Shown here in pieces: positions 52,868 through 60,356 of a stretch of 64,000 nucleotides of DNA; the first letter of the stretch is position 1; each line of letters starts with the position of its first letter. The translations under genes and the position numbers were made by a program. Under the pieces are notes generated by a model that saw nothing but the letters and a program-made list of their open reading frames with translations, ran no database searches and was not told where the DNA came from. The DNA is from G963677185 sp963677185 (GTDB taxonomy: Bacteria; Bacillota; Syntrophomonadia; Syntrophomonadales; Syntrophomonadaceae): NCBI GenBank assembly GCA_963677185.1, contig OY781889.1, positions 806,001 through 870,000 on the forward strand, read 5' to 3'.

Positions 52868-53443
52868 GTGATAATCATAGCTTTCAAACACATTATTTTA
52901 GGAACACTGCTGGATTTACCAACATATGGTTACGAAATGATAAAGAAATGCTTCCGCGATTTCACGCCCGCCAATCCTAAAGTGAATGAAGGGCGCCTAT
53001 ATACAACTCTGAAGAAATTGGACGAAGATGGTTTGGTTTCACGAAAAGTACGTCCTCAACAGGATATTCCCGACCAGAAGATTATTAGTATTACAAGTGC
53101 CGGGAAAGAGGAATTTTATCAGTGGCTACGCTCGCAGGAAGATGAGTCTGGACACGATAAATTCGACTTTTTTAATCAATACCCGTTTCTAACCAAGGTG
53201 GATTTTTTCCAGTACCTGGAGAAGGAAGTGACCCTGGACAAAATGCGATCGCAACTGGCTATTTGCGATATGCGCCTGCAGAGATTTCATCAGGCCCGGC
53301 AGGAAATGCTCCACAAGCAGGTGGATTATTACCGTGTAAAGATCATTGAGTATGGCATCGACGTTGAAGAATTGAAGAAGAGCTGGCTGAAAGCTATCAT
53401 AGCCGAACAGGAAATCAAAATGGAATTAATGCGGGAGGATTGA
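52868..53443 (+). CDS. PadR-family transcriptional regulator
   Basis: About 190 residues. N-terminal winged helix with the family start AFKHIILGTLLDLPTYGYEM, recognition helix NEGRLYTTLKKLDEDGLVS, wing, then a long coiled-coil dimerisation domain about 105-190 (PadR_C-like). The ATG at 52847 lies in the operator and near the likely transcript start. The start is either GTG 52868 or an ATA at 52877, which is 8 bases after GAGG in a perfect GAGGTGAT ribosome site and would give the classic (M)AFKH start. It ends 2 bp before the MoxR gene, whose ribosome site is in the padR tail, so the three genes form an operon. Confidence 0.88.
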   Translation: MIIIAFKHIILGTLLDLPTYGYEMIKKCFRDFTPANPKVNEGRLYTTLKKLDEDGLVSRKVRPQQDIPDQKIISITSAGKEEFYQWLRSQEDESGHDKFDFFNQYPFLTKVDFFQYLEKEVTLDKMRSQLAICDMRLQRFHQARQEMLHKQVDYYRVKIIEYGIDVEELKKSWLKAIIAEQEIKMELMRED

Positions 53444-53445
53444 AC

Positions 53446-54336
53446 ATGGCTGATCGGATTGAATATTTGCTGCATAACATGCTGGAAGCCGGTTATATAG
53501 CCGATCGCCGCACCGCGACCGTGCTCTTTCTGGCCGAGTCCTTGCACAAGCCGGTGCTGGTGGAAGGCCCGGCCGGCGTCGGCAAAACGGCGATCGCCCA
53601 TGCCTATGCCCAGATGAAAGGCCTGCCCACGATTCGCCTGCAGTGCTATGAAGGAATTGACGAAAGCAAGGCCCTCTACGAGTGGAATTACAAGCGGCAA
53701 CTGCTACACATACAGGCCGTAGCCAAACAGGATGTGGACACCAAGAACCTGGAAGAGGAGATCTTCTCCGACAGCTTTCTGCTGGCTCGTCCGCTGTTGA
53801 ACAGTATCTGTTCAGAAACACCGGTAGTTCTGCTTATTGATGAAATCGACAAAGTTGACTTTGAATTCGAAGCCATGCTGCTTGAACTACTGTCCGAATT
53901 TCAGATAACCATTCCCGAAATGGGAACCATCAAGGCCCGCCATATTCCTCATGTATTTCTGACTTCGAACGCCACCCGCGAGCTGTCGGAAGCCTTGAAA
54001 AGGCGCTGCCTTTACCTTTACCTCGATTTTCCAGGCACCGCAATGGAAGAACAGATACTGCTGCTCAAGAATCCCGGGCTTTCCCAGCAAATGGCTGCCC
54101 AGGTGGCCCAGGTTATCCACCGCATCCGGGGCCTGGAACTGAAGAAGGCTCCCAGCATCGCCGAAAGCATTGACTGGGCTGCTTCCCTTCTCTGGCTGGG
54201 ACGGGACGATCTCGACGTAGAAGCGGTGTTACAGAGCCTGAATGTGATTATCAAACACCGCGATGATATGCAAAAGGTTGAAAGACTGCTGCACAGCCGC
54301 CAGGATTTGAGCTTCCGGCCCAGCGGCACCCGATAA
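53446..54336 (+). CDS. MoxR-family AAA ATPase (CoxD-like)
   Basis: A 296-residue AAA+ chaperone. Walker A GPAGVGKT near residue 38-45, Walker B VVLLIDEIDKVDFEFEAML, sensor 1 VFLTSNATRELSEAL, and the arginine-finger region ALKRRCLYLYLDFP. The best match in pattern is CoxD, which works with a VWA protein to insert or mature metal cofactors; MoxR-VWA pairs also occur in stress and conflict systems. Start ATG 53446 with GGGAGG upstream. It follows padR directly and precedes the VWA gene by about 50 bp. Confidence 0.9.
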   Translation: MADRIEYLLHNMLEAGYIADRRTATVLFLAESLHKPVLVEGPAGVGKTAIAHAYAQMKGLPTIRLQCYEGIDESKALYEWNYKRQLLHIQAVAKQDVDTKNLEEEIFSDSFLLARPLLNSICSETPVVLLIDEIDKVDFEFEAMLLELLSEFQITIPEMGTIKARHIPHVFLTSNATRELSEALKRRCLYLYLDFPGTAMEEQILLLKNPGLSQQMAAQVAQVIHRIRGLELKKAPSIAESIDWAASLLWLGRDDLDVEAVLQSLNVIIKHRDDMQKVERLLHSRQDLSFRPSGTR

Positions 54337-54386
54337 GCTCCGCCAGGAACCTTGTGTTAAGCAGATACAGGAGCAGAGGTGGATAA

Positions 54387-55508
54387 ATGCGTGAAGAGCG
54401 ATTTATGAATGCATTGCCCAATCTTCAGGAATTCTTTGCCGCACTGCGCGCTGAAGGCATAAATGTTAGCTCAGGCCAGGCCGATGACTGCTGCCAGGCT
54501 TTGCTGCACGTGGATTGGCTGGACCGGGACTGTTTTTATGCCGCCATGTCATGTTCGCTGGTTAAGGAATTCAATCTATACCCCATTTTCGATGAATTGT
54601 TCACCCGCTACTTTCATCCTGACCATATTGCCACAGGTCATCCGGCCTGGGCTCCCTTTAAAGACAAGCCCAATCACCTGGACCCCCAGCTCGTTTTCAA
54701 CGAAGGCTCATCGTTTTCCCAGGGAGTGCCTATCAACAGCCAGGGTTCGTCTCAAGCGCCCCCGACCGGAGATTACAATCCTCTTGATATAGATTTCCGA
54801 CTGGCCGGCGTGGAAGACGTGCAGCGCATGGAATTGATGTTCCCGCTTATCGCACGCCGCCTGGCGGCTAAAATGGTCAAGAAAAACCGCCGCAAAAGCC
54901 TTAGCCAGCTTAACTTTCGGAAAACCATCCGGCAGAGCATGGGCAGCGGGGGCATTCCAGTCGACCTTATTGCTACCGAACGCATCCGGGAAAAGCCGGT
55001 GGTAATAATTCTGTGCGATGTATCCGGTTCGGTGATGACCTTCAGCAGTTTTGCCCTGGCACTGCTGGCGTCTCTGGAGCGTTTTTTCCGCACTATCCGA
55101 TCTTTTGGCTTCATTGATGAAATTGATGAGATCACCCGGCTGGTGTTGAGCGGAGATCCTTTGCGGTTGCGCAGTCATGTATTCAAAAATGCGAGCGTGG
55201 TCGGTGTCAACGGGCACAGTGATTATGGAGCCGTGCTTAAAGCATTTCACCTGCGCCATCGCGAACTGCTGACCCATAAGACAACCCTGCTGATCTTTGG
55301 CGATGCCCGCAACAACTGGGGCCGGGACGAAGCCGAAGTACTGGCGGAAATCAAGCGGCAGGTTAAAAAGGTCTACTGGTTTAATCCCGAACCGGCCTTT
55401 CGCTGGAATGTCGGCGACAGCCGAATGCACATCTACGCTCGCCACTGTGACGCGGTCTTCCCCTGTTCCAATTTGAACGAGTTGGAGCGGGGTTTCAGCC
55501 GCCTATAG
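54387..55508 (+). CDS. VWA-domain protein (CoxE-like)
   Basis: A 373-residue protein of the CoxE group. A helical N-domain about 1-190 precedes a von Willebrand A domain about 190-370 with the metal site VVIILCDVSGSVMTFSSFAL (DxSxS), a Thr/Asp region HSDYGAVLKAF and LLIFGDARNNWGRDEAEVL. Together with the MoxR ATPase it would act as chaperone-plus-adaptor on an unknown client. No coxL/M/S or other client enzyme is in this window, and the gene is the last before the tRNA-Ser integration site. ATG 54387 or 54405. Confidence 0.9.
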   Translation: MREERFMNALPNLQEFFAALRAEGINVSSGQADDCCQALLHVDWLDRDCFYAAMSCSLVKEFNLYPIFDELFTRYFHPDHIATGHPAWAPFKDKPNHLDPQLVFNEGSSFSQGVPINSQGSSQAPPTGDYNPLDIDFRLAGVEDVQRMELMFPLIARRLAAKMVKKNRRKSLSQLNFRKTIRQSMGSGGIPVDLIATERIREKPVVIILCDVSGSVMTFSSFALALLASLERFFRTIRSFGFIDEIDEITRLVLSGDPLRLRSHVFKNASVVGVNGHSDYGAVLKAFHLRHRELLTHKTTLLIFGDARNNWGRDEAEVLAEIKRQVKKVYWFNPEPAFRWNVGDSRMHIYARHCDAVFPCSNLNELERGFSRL

Positions 55509-55570
55509 CCTTGAATGGCGATTTTTAAGAGCGTTGTAATGTTGACGGGAACAAGCAATAGGCCCGGCTT

Positions 55571-55676
55571 TCAGAGCGCACCTAATATAAGCTGGCGGAG
55601 CACTGCCGCCTGCAGCGCCAGCAGGTACGACTCGCGCGCCTCCTTCCGGCCTTCAGCCGGGTTCGGCGGCTCCCTG
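55571..55676 (-). pseudogene. Possible C-terminal coding remnant
   Basis: A minus-strand frame ending at 55571 reads like a natural protein end (EGRKEARESYLLALQAAV, then RQLILGAL and stop) but has no start and breaks upstream near tRNA-like sequence. It may be the tail of a gene lost when elements inserted at this site. Family not recognised. Confidence 0.25.
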
Positions 55677-55713
55677 CCACAGAGTGGGATTCGATAGGCG
55701 GGGTTCGTCTCCC

Positions 55714-55779
55714 CTCTCCGCCATTGGAAACAAAAGACCCCGGCTTTCAGCCGGGGTCATTATTTCCAATGGCGGAGAG
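55714..55779. repeat. Inverted copy of the tRNA-Ser 3' end around a terminator
   Basis: CTCTCCGCCATTGGAAA (55714-55730) and its exact complement (55763-55779) flank a 10-bp hairpin. The right arm is the 3' end of the tRNA-Ser fragment plus 7 bases beyond; the left arm is an opposite-strand copy with no full tRNA behind it. Confidence 0.85.
55736..55758 (-). terminator. tRNA-Ser terminator
   Basis: 10-bp perfect stem GACCCCGGCT/AGCCGGGGTC with a 3-base loop, followed on the minus strand by TTTTGTTTCC. It lies about 12 bp past the tRNA CCA end. Confidence 0.85.
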
Positions 55780-55827
55780 AGTGGGATTCGAACCCACGGG
55801 ACGGTCACCCGCCCACACGATTTCGAG
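55770..55827 (-). tRNA. 3' half of tRNA-Ser(CGA), attachment-site remnant
   Basis: Read on the minus strand: anticodon loop CTCGAAA (anticodon CGA at 55823-55825), anticodon-stem 3' strand, long Ser-type variable arm, T arm GTGGGTTCGAATCCCAC, acceptor TCTCTCC, discriminator G and encoded CCA. The 5' half is absent: sequence right of the anticodon loop does not pair. This is the displaced 3' half left by integration of an element into the gene, with crossover at the anticodon loop, the usual tyrosine-integrase site. Confidence 0.85.
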
Positions 55828-56072
55828 TTCTCCTTCTGCCTGATTACTGGGGATTTTGATGGCTATTGATGCTTATTGCTTCTCGGTTTTACCGTGCTTT
55901 AACTGTCATTAATGTTTTTACTGGTTACTGTAAATTACGGTGGTTTTATAAAGAATGGTTGCAGAAAGGTTGCAGATATTGTCAGCCAATTCAATCCGAT
56001 ATTGAATGCTCTATAACGATAACGCGTGTCTAATACATAAAATCCACATGTTCTAAATGACCTACCGAATAT

Positions 56073-57584
56073 TTAATCAGGAATACTGTATTCGTATATT
56101 TTCACCAATGTGTATCGTGAGAGATCCTTTATCAACGAGTGTGAAGCATCGACCAAATTATACATATTCTCATCGGATTCTATTATAACGATCCCATCTA
56201 GCAAGCGGTCTCTTTTATATTCTGAATAATCAGGCATGTCGTCTTCACCGGTCTTAACTTTCATGTCATTATATGCTTTTTCGAATTCATCAATTGGAAC
56301 ATGTTTAGTAATATTCACTTCATTAAAGACAAGCAATCTGTCGCTATTATGATTGTACGCCGGATTAGAGACATCATTCCAAAAGTTACTATTCATTATT
56401 TTCTCATAGAGGTTCTCCCGCTTACCCGAAAGAAACAGACCCGACCTCGATGCTAATTCGAAAGCATTCATATTTTTTAGAGCAGTTGCTAGATGTTTAA
56501 TATCATTTAGGTTTGGGAGCCTCTTATCATTGCACAAGTGTCTAACCTGCTCTGAAAAATATTGATCGTTAAAGTCAATGAAAGCCTCACCAGCAGTATT
56601 CATATCTCTAATAAGTCTATGCAAATCTTGAGGTTTCCAAAAGTAATCAACATCCAAGGCCATCCATCTGATTAATATTTCAGCCATACACGTTAAGGCT
56701 GCAACATGTTTATGGAAAATGACCTGCGAATACGCTAAATATCGACTTATTAAAAATTGTTCTGCAGCCCCAACGCCTTTGATATTGACACCAACGATAT
56801 CAACTCCATATTCTGGATGCTTTTTGAGTTCGAGGTTACGGACCAATGATTGAACTTCAAAAAGGCCATAAGACGTTCCAGTAAACGAAGCGTCTCGTAG
56901 TAAATAATCGATTCGATCTGCATCCATTTCTGAATGTAGAAGCTGTATGAACTTGGCTAAATGCAGGTTATCATCAGTTAAATTTCCTGTAATAACGGAA
57001 CAAAGATCATTGATATACTCGTCTATTCCTTTTTGATTCTCGTTTATAATAACTGAACTATTTCTTTCCAGCAAATCCCTGATTGGCGTATGGTTCCTAA
57101 TTAGATATTCACCGATACGTTCATGGTGAAATTTCCCCCCTGTACTTTTCACACCAGCATCATCTAATGGTCTATATTCAACAAGACTATCTATTTTCTC
57201 TTTAACTGTTTTGACGGAATTTTTAAATTGACATTCTACCTCTTCATCGGCATAAGCCGAACTGCCTCTGTACGCATATTCACCTATGTGAGATAGTGGG
57301 TAGTGTCCAATATCATGTAATAGAGCGGCAAGTCGAATGAATTGCCGCTCATGATCTTTGAACTGTAGTTTTGTAGCCATTTTATCGGCTGTATGCATAA
57401 CGCCAAGAGAGTGTATATAACGTGTGTGTTCTGAACCAGGAAAGATCCAGCTTGCCAGTCCGAGTTGTTTTATATGCCGAAGGCGTTGAAAAACAGGAAG
57501 TCTTTCAATCTCTTGTTCTATTTGTGTTAAGCCTATAAATCCATTTACATTATCGAGAATGTAGTTTTCAAATTTAAGACTCAT
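56073..57584 (-). CDS. HD-domain nucleotide phosphohydrolase (YwfO/SAMHD1-like)
   Basis: A 503-residue cytosolic HD protein. The metal site is complete: EHTRYIHSLGVMHTA (His), LAALLHDIGHYPLSHIGEYA (His-Asp), and LLHSEMDADRIDYLLRDASF (late Asp region), the pattern of dNTP triphosphohydrolases such as YwfO and dGTPase relatives. The C-terminal 200 residues are helical. ATG 57584 overlaps the end of the preceding ywgA-like gene by 11 bp, so the two are translated together. dNTP hydrolysis is expected from family; a role as anti-phage cargo is inference from location. Confidence 0.88.
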   Translation of the reverse strand: MSLKFENYILDNVNGFIGLTQIEQEIERLPVFQRLRHIKQLGLASWIFPGSEHTRYIHSLGVMHTADKMATKLQFKDHERQFIRLAALLHDIGHYPLSHIGEYAYRGSSAYADEEVECQFKNSVKTVKEKIDSLVEYRPLDDAGVKSTGGKFHHERIGEYLIRNHTPIRDLLERNSSVIINENQKGIDEYINDLCSVITGNLTDDNLHLAKFIQLLHSEMDADRIDYLLRDASFTGTSYGLFEVQSLVRNLELKKHPEYGVDIVGVNIKGVGAAEQFLISRYLAYSQVIFHKHVAALTCMAEILIRWMALDVDYFWKPQDLHRLIRDMNTAGEAFIDFNDQYFSEQVRHLCNDKRLPNLNDIKHLATALKNMNAFELASRSGLFLSGKRENLYEKIMNSNFWNDVSNPAYNHNSDRLLVFNEVNITKHVPIDEFEKAYNDMKVKTGEDDMPDYSEYKRDRLLDGIVIIESDENMYNLVDASHSLIKDLSRYTLVKIYEYSIPD

Positions 57585-58068
57585 GAGGTACCGATATTTC
57601 GTTTGCACTTGCAACCGCAAGATTAACTAATCCTCTGTCATTGAAGTGCGGTTTTCGTTTTATTAACTCGTCTACCAATTCATTATCAGCCGCCAACGGC
57701 AGGCAATTCCTCTTAATGTAATGGATTGATGCTACTGCTTCGAGCCATCGCTCTGTCGAGACGGAATGTGGTTTTTGATTTAACAAAGTACGGAAATTGT
57801 CCAATATACTTATGCCGTAGTCAGTAAAACGAATCTGTATCATACCATCCGCTTGTGTACTTAATAAACGAAATCCATCATCCTGCACACTTTGAGAATA
57901 CGGCCCATACTTATGCCACTTAAAACTATAATCGCCAATGGACATACCCATTTCTTGGAGGATATAGATTGTCTTTTGAATAAGGAGACGATCATTAAAC
58001 ACAGAATAATCAAACGGACGGTTATATAAGGTATCAAATACTTTTGTAATCGCTGCTATCCTCTTCAT
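57574..58068 (-). CDS. YwgA-like small protein
   Basis: A 164-residue protein resembling B. subtilis YwgA in layout: a helical N-half with DRLLIQKTIYILQEMGM, the motif FKWHKYGPYSQSVQDDG, then a winged-helix-like half (TDYGISILDNFRTLL) and a helical tail. In Bacillus ywgA neighbours the HD-protein gene ywfO as I recall, so this is a conserved pair carried here on a mobile element. YxxxxHKYGPYS also recalls Panacea/SocA-type antitoxin-like proteins. ATG follows GGTGGTGA. It probably regulates or targets the HD enzyme. Confidence 0.75.
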   Translation of the reverse strand: MKRIAAITKVFDTLYNRPFDYSVFNDRLLIQKTIYILQEMGMSIGDYSFKWHKYGPYSQSVQDDGFRLLSTQADGMIQIRFTDYGISILDNFRTLLNQKPHSVSTERWLEAVASIHYIKRNCLPLAADNELVDELIKRKPHFNDRGLVNLAVASANEISVPHES

Positions 58069-58447
58069 ACTGATTCACCACCCTTCCCAAAGCCATACTA
58101 TAACTCTAGGTATGATTGCTTCCCCTTCCGTTATTGGTGCAGTTATAAGCGATGTGTGTTCAACATAATAGTAACTTAAAAGCTCTTATAAAATAAAATC
58201 GCTTTATTTTAGATAACGGCTGAAATAGTCATAAATACGCTCTTTTTGATCCGTATCCTTCCTATTATGAAATCGATTGTCAATAACGTATCATAATCCG
58301 CCAGCTATCTCCCCATTGTTACCGTACTCACAGAACTCTGGAGGGGGCATAAAAATCGCTACATCCTTTCAATCCAAGGACCGGTGGGGTTCTTTTCTGT
58401 GCACAAAATTCGTTTTATAGATTTTCCGGAAGACATGAGGGGGGTGC

Positions 58448-58482
58448 AAATCTCTAGAACAGCGGCGGCCAGAGGCACGTAC
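58448..58482 (+). repeat. 35-bp imperfect direct repeat, copy 1
   Basis: Starts AAATCTCTAGAACAGCGGCG and contains CCAGAGGCACG; about 80% matched to the copy at 58536, 88 bp downstream. Confidence 0.7.
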
Positions 58483-58535
58483 GATTTCTAGCGTTAGAAA
58501 ATGTCCCCAGTGAAAAATACAACGAAGAGGGATCT

Positions 58536-58570
58536 AAATCTCTATAACGCTGGCGGTCAGAGGCGCGCAC
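58536..58570 (+). repeat. 35-bp imperfect direct repeat, copy 2
   Basis: Starts AAATCTCTATAACGCTGGCG and contains TCAGAGGCGCG; partner of the copy at 58448. Confidence 0.7.
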
Positions 58571-58802
58571 TCGAAGTTGGCTCTTGCGTATGCAGGTTTT
58601 GCTTGGGGGGTATATTGATGAACAGCACATCCTTAACAAAATATTCCAAGATGCCGCTACTGGCAAGGGTTTCCCTCACCGATCCCTTGATAATCTCCGT
58701 CTTGATTATTACACAGAGATAGAGGGTATCCACAATCACATATTACACCACCTATATGAATGGCTAGTAGGGTATTTGAAGGTTCTCAACCGGTCCCCGT
58801 TT

Positions 58803-59969
58803 TTACTTTGTCTTGACACCAGGGAGGGACTTGCCTGATTCTTTGTCTATCCATTTCTTAATCATTTCCCACTTTGCCCCTGTGATGGCGGCTATTTCAG
58901 CCAACGTCTTCCCTTCCTTCCAAAGCTCAACGGATTGCCGCACTTTCCTATTGTGTGCAACCTGGCGGCACCCCGGGTGATATTCCTGGTTCTTTCGCGG
59001 ATTCTCGATAGGCTCACCGCATACCGGGCATATTCTATAAACGGCTTCAGCTTGTCCTGTGATTTTGAGGTAGAACTGAAACCAAACACCGGAAAGAAGG
59101 CTGTCCGCCGCCCAATACGGAGAGAAAAGCCTACCTTGATTCTTTTCAAGAGGCTCCATTATGACTTTAGGATATACGGCTCCATTAAAAATGTTAAATG
59201 GCCAGAATATAGCTTCTTGGGCTAACCTGAAAAACGGTTCAGCCGGGAAAGCATTATCCTCCAGTGCTTTTAATAGCAGTTCCTTCTCATCGGGATCAGG
59301 CAGATACCCGTCTGCTGCAGCATCACTCGTCATTGTTTCAATACCCGTCACGATAACCTTGTAATCTTCAGGTATACTATTGTAGTATCGGGTATACAGA
59401 ATGTGAGACAGACGCTCATCAAGCCCCCATCCGTGCTTTTCATATATCTCCTTTATGTGTTTCACTGCCGATCCTCTATCCCGATTGCCCAGAGCAATGA
59501 ATAGATTAAACACCTGATATGCAGACCAGGCTTGATAATAAAACTCTTCAATCGAATAAACGTAGAATTGCTGCTTTTCTTCCCCCCTGGTGTAAAGGTA
59601 GTTTTCGAGCATACCGTATTTTCGAGTAAACTCAAGCATGGCGCTTTTGTCATATGGCTTACTGCCTATCTTACAAAATTCCTGAAACAAGTTCGGTGCT
59701 TCTACTATAGGATTATAAGATCTTCTGCTCTGCTGTGAGGCAGCTGCAAAAATGTACGACCCTGGCTTCAATGTTTTTGTCTTGTCAGGCAAGGACAGGC
59801 CCAGGCTGCTCTTGTAATTACCCTTGAAGGACTCCCGCCTTTCCTCGATCCAGTATTCTGGATAAACCTGCCACCAATCCCAAACAACTAAATGTATCAG
59901 CTCTTTATCCGGGCGCTTTTTACCCCCTGGAGACGGTCCCCGCTTTTTGACATTAAACCGCGCAGCCAT
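58803..59969 (-). CDS. Unknown element protein with zinc ribbon and HTH tail
   Basis: A 388-residue protein. The N-terminal 280 residues match nothing I recognise (aromatic-rich VWDWWQVYPEYWIEERR near the start, helices later). The C-terminus has a zinc ribbon (ICPVCGEPIENPRKNQEYHP with GC following) and a helix-turn-helix-like tail (WKEGKTLAEIAAITGAKWEM) resembling the end of CGNR/ABATE-type regulators. Likely a DNA-binding regulator of the element. ATG region has GAGGAGGG upstream. It is divergent from the excisionase gene, so a regulatory switch between them is plausible. Confidence 0.7.
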   Translation of the reverse strand: MAARFNVKKRGPSPGGKKRPDKELIHLVVWDWWQVYPEYWIEERRESFKGNYKSSLGLSLPDKTKTLKPGSYIFAAASQQSRRSYNPIVEAPNLFQEFCKIGSKPYDKSAMLEFTRKYGMLENYLYTRGEEKQQFYVYSIEEFYYQAWSAYQVFNLFIALGNRDRGSAVKHIKEIYEKHGWGLDERLSHILYTRYYNSIPEDYKVIVTGIETMTSDAAADGYLPDPDEKELLLKALEDNAFPAEPFFRLAQEAIFWPFNIFNGAVYPKVIMEPLEKNQGRLFSPYWAADSLLSGVWFQFYLKITGQAEAVYRICPVCGEPIENPRKNQEYHPGCRQVAHNRKVRQSVELWKEGKTLAEIAAITGAKWEMIKKWIDKESGKSLPGVKTK

Positions 59970-60096
59970 AATTAAACCCTCCTCGTTTACGCTTGTTTAC
60001 TTATAATACTCTTGCTAAACCATATGCGTCAACTATAATCATTAGCAAGAACACATGTTCACCCATTGAAAACACGTGAAAGGAATGATTATAAAC

Positions 60097-60303
60097 ATGG
60101 CCAAACAATCACCAGAGACCCAAGCCCTTGCATTGAGCCCCCAGAAAGCCGCTGATCTTCTGGGAGTAAGCCGTACTGTTGTTAATAAGCTGATGTATTC
60201 GGGAGAACTCCCCAACGTGCAGTTAGGACGGCGCAGGCTCATTCCCGTGAAGTCCCTGGAGTCCTGGCTTGACAAGAAGATGCAGGAGCAGCAAGCCCTG
60301 TAG
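60097..60303 (+). CDS. Excisionase-family helix-turn-helix protein
   Basis: A 68-residue protein with an HTH_17 (MerR-like) motif: LSPQKAADLLGVSRTVVNKL, then YSGELPNVQLGRRRLIPVKS, typical of excisionase/plasmid replication-control proteins. ATG 60097; an earlier GTG at 60076 is also in frame. It sits just upstream of the primase gene and may control excision or replication of the element. Confidence 0.82.
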   Translation: MAKQSPETQALALSPQKAADLLGVSRTVVNKLMYSGELPNVQLGRRRLIPVKSLESWLDKKMQEQQAL

Positions 60304-60356
60304 ATGAAATAAGCCCTGGGCGATCCACCAGGGCGAGAAGGGAGGTTAAAGTCAAT

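Larger units (their letters stand above)
58069..58802. other. 734-bp non-coding stretch with phage-like repeats
   Basis: No convincing gene. The segment 58330-58450 (GGGGGCATAAAAATCGC-type opening, ending GGGGGGTGCAAATCTCT) resembles the untranslated stretch in front of small-terminase genes of Firmicute siphophages. It is followed by two 35-bp related copies. A packaging (cos-like) region is possible. Confidence 0.45.

Noticed and set aside
55380..55725. Possible tmRNA or SRP RNA ending in CTCTCCGCCA
   Set aside because: No tag frame or 5' tRNA-like half can be found; most of the required length is inside the VWA coding sequence, and the SRP core motif is not matched.
55684..55869. Rightward frame encoding GESGIRTHGTVTRPHD
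   Set aside because: This is the well-known false protein read from the antisense strand of a tRNA-Ser 3' end; the tRNA fragment explains it.
58448..58570. Possible CRISPR array
   Set aside because: Only two imperfect copies with mismatches and one spacer; no cas genes in the window.
58584..58838. 84-codon rightward frame after the phage-like repeats
   Set aside because: Weak start context, no recognised domain, and it overlaps the end of the opposite-strand gene; not convincing as coding.
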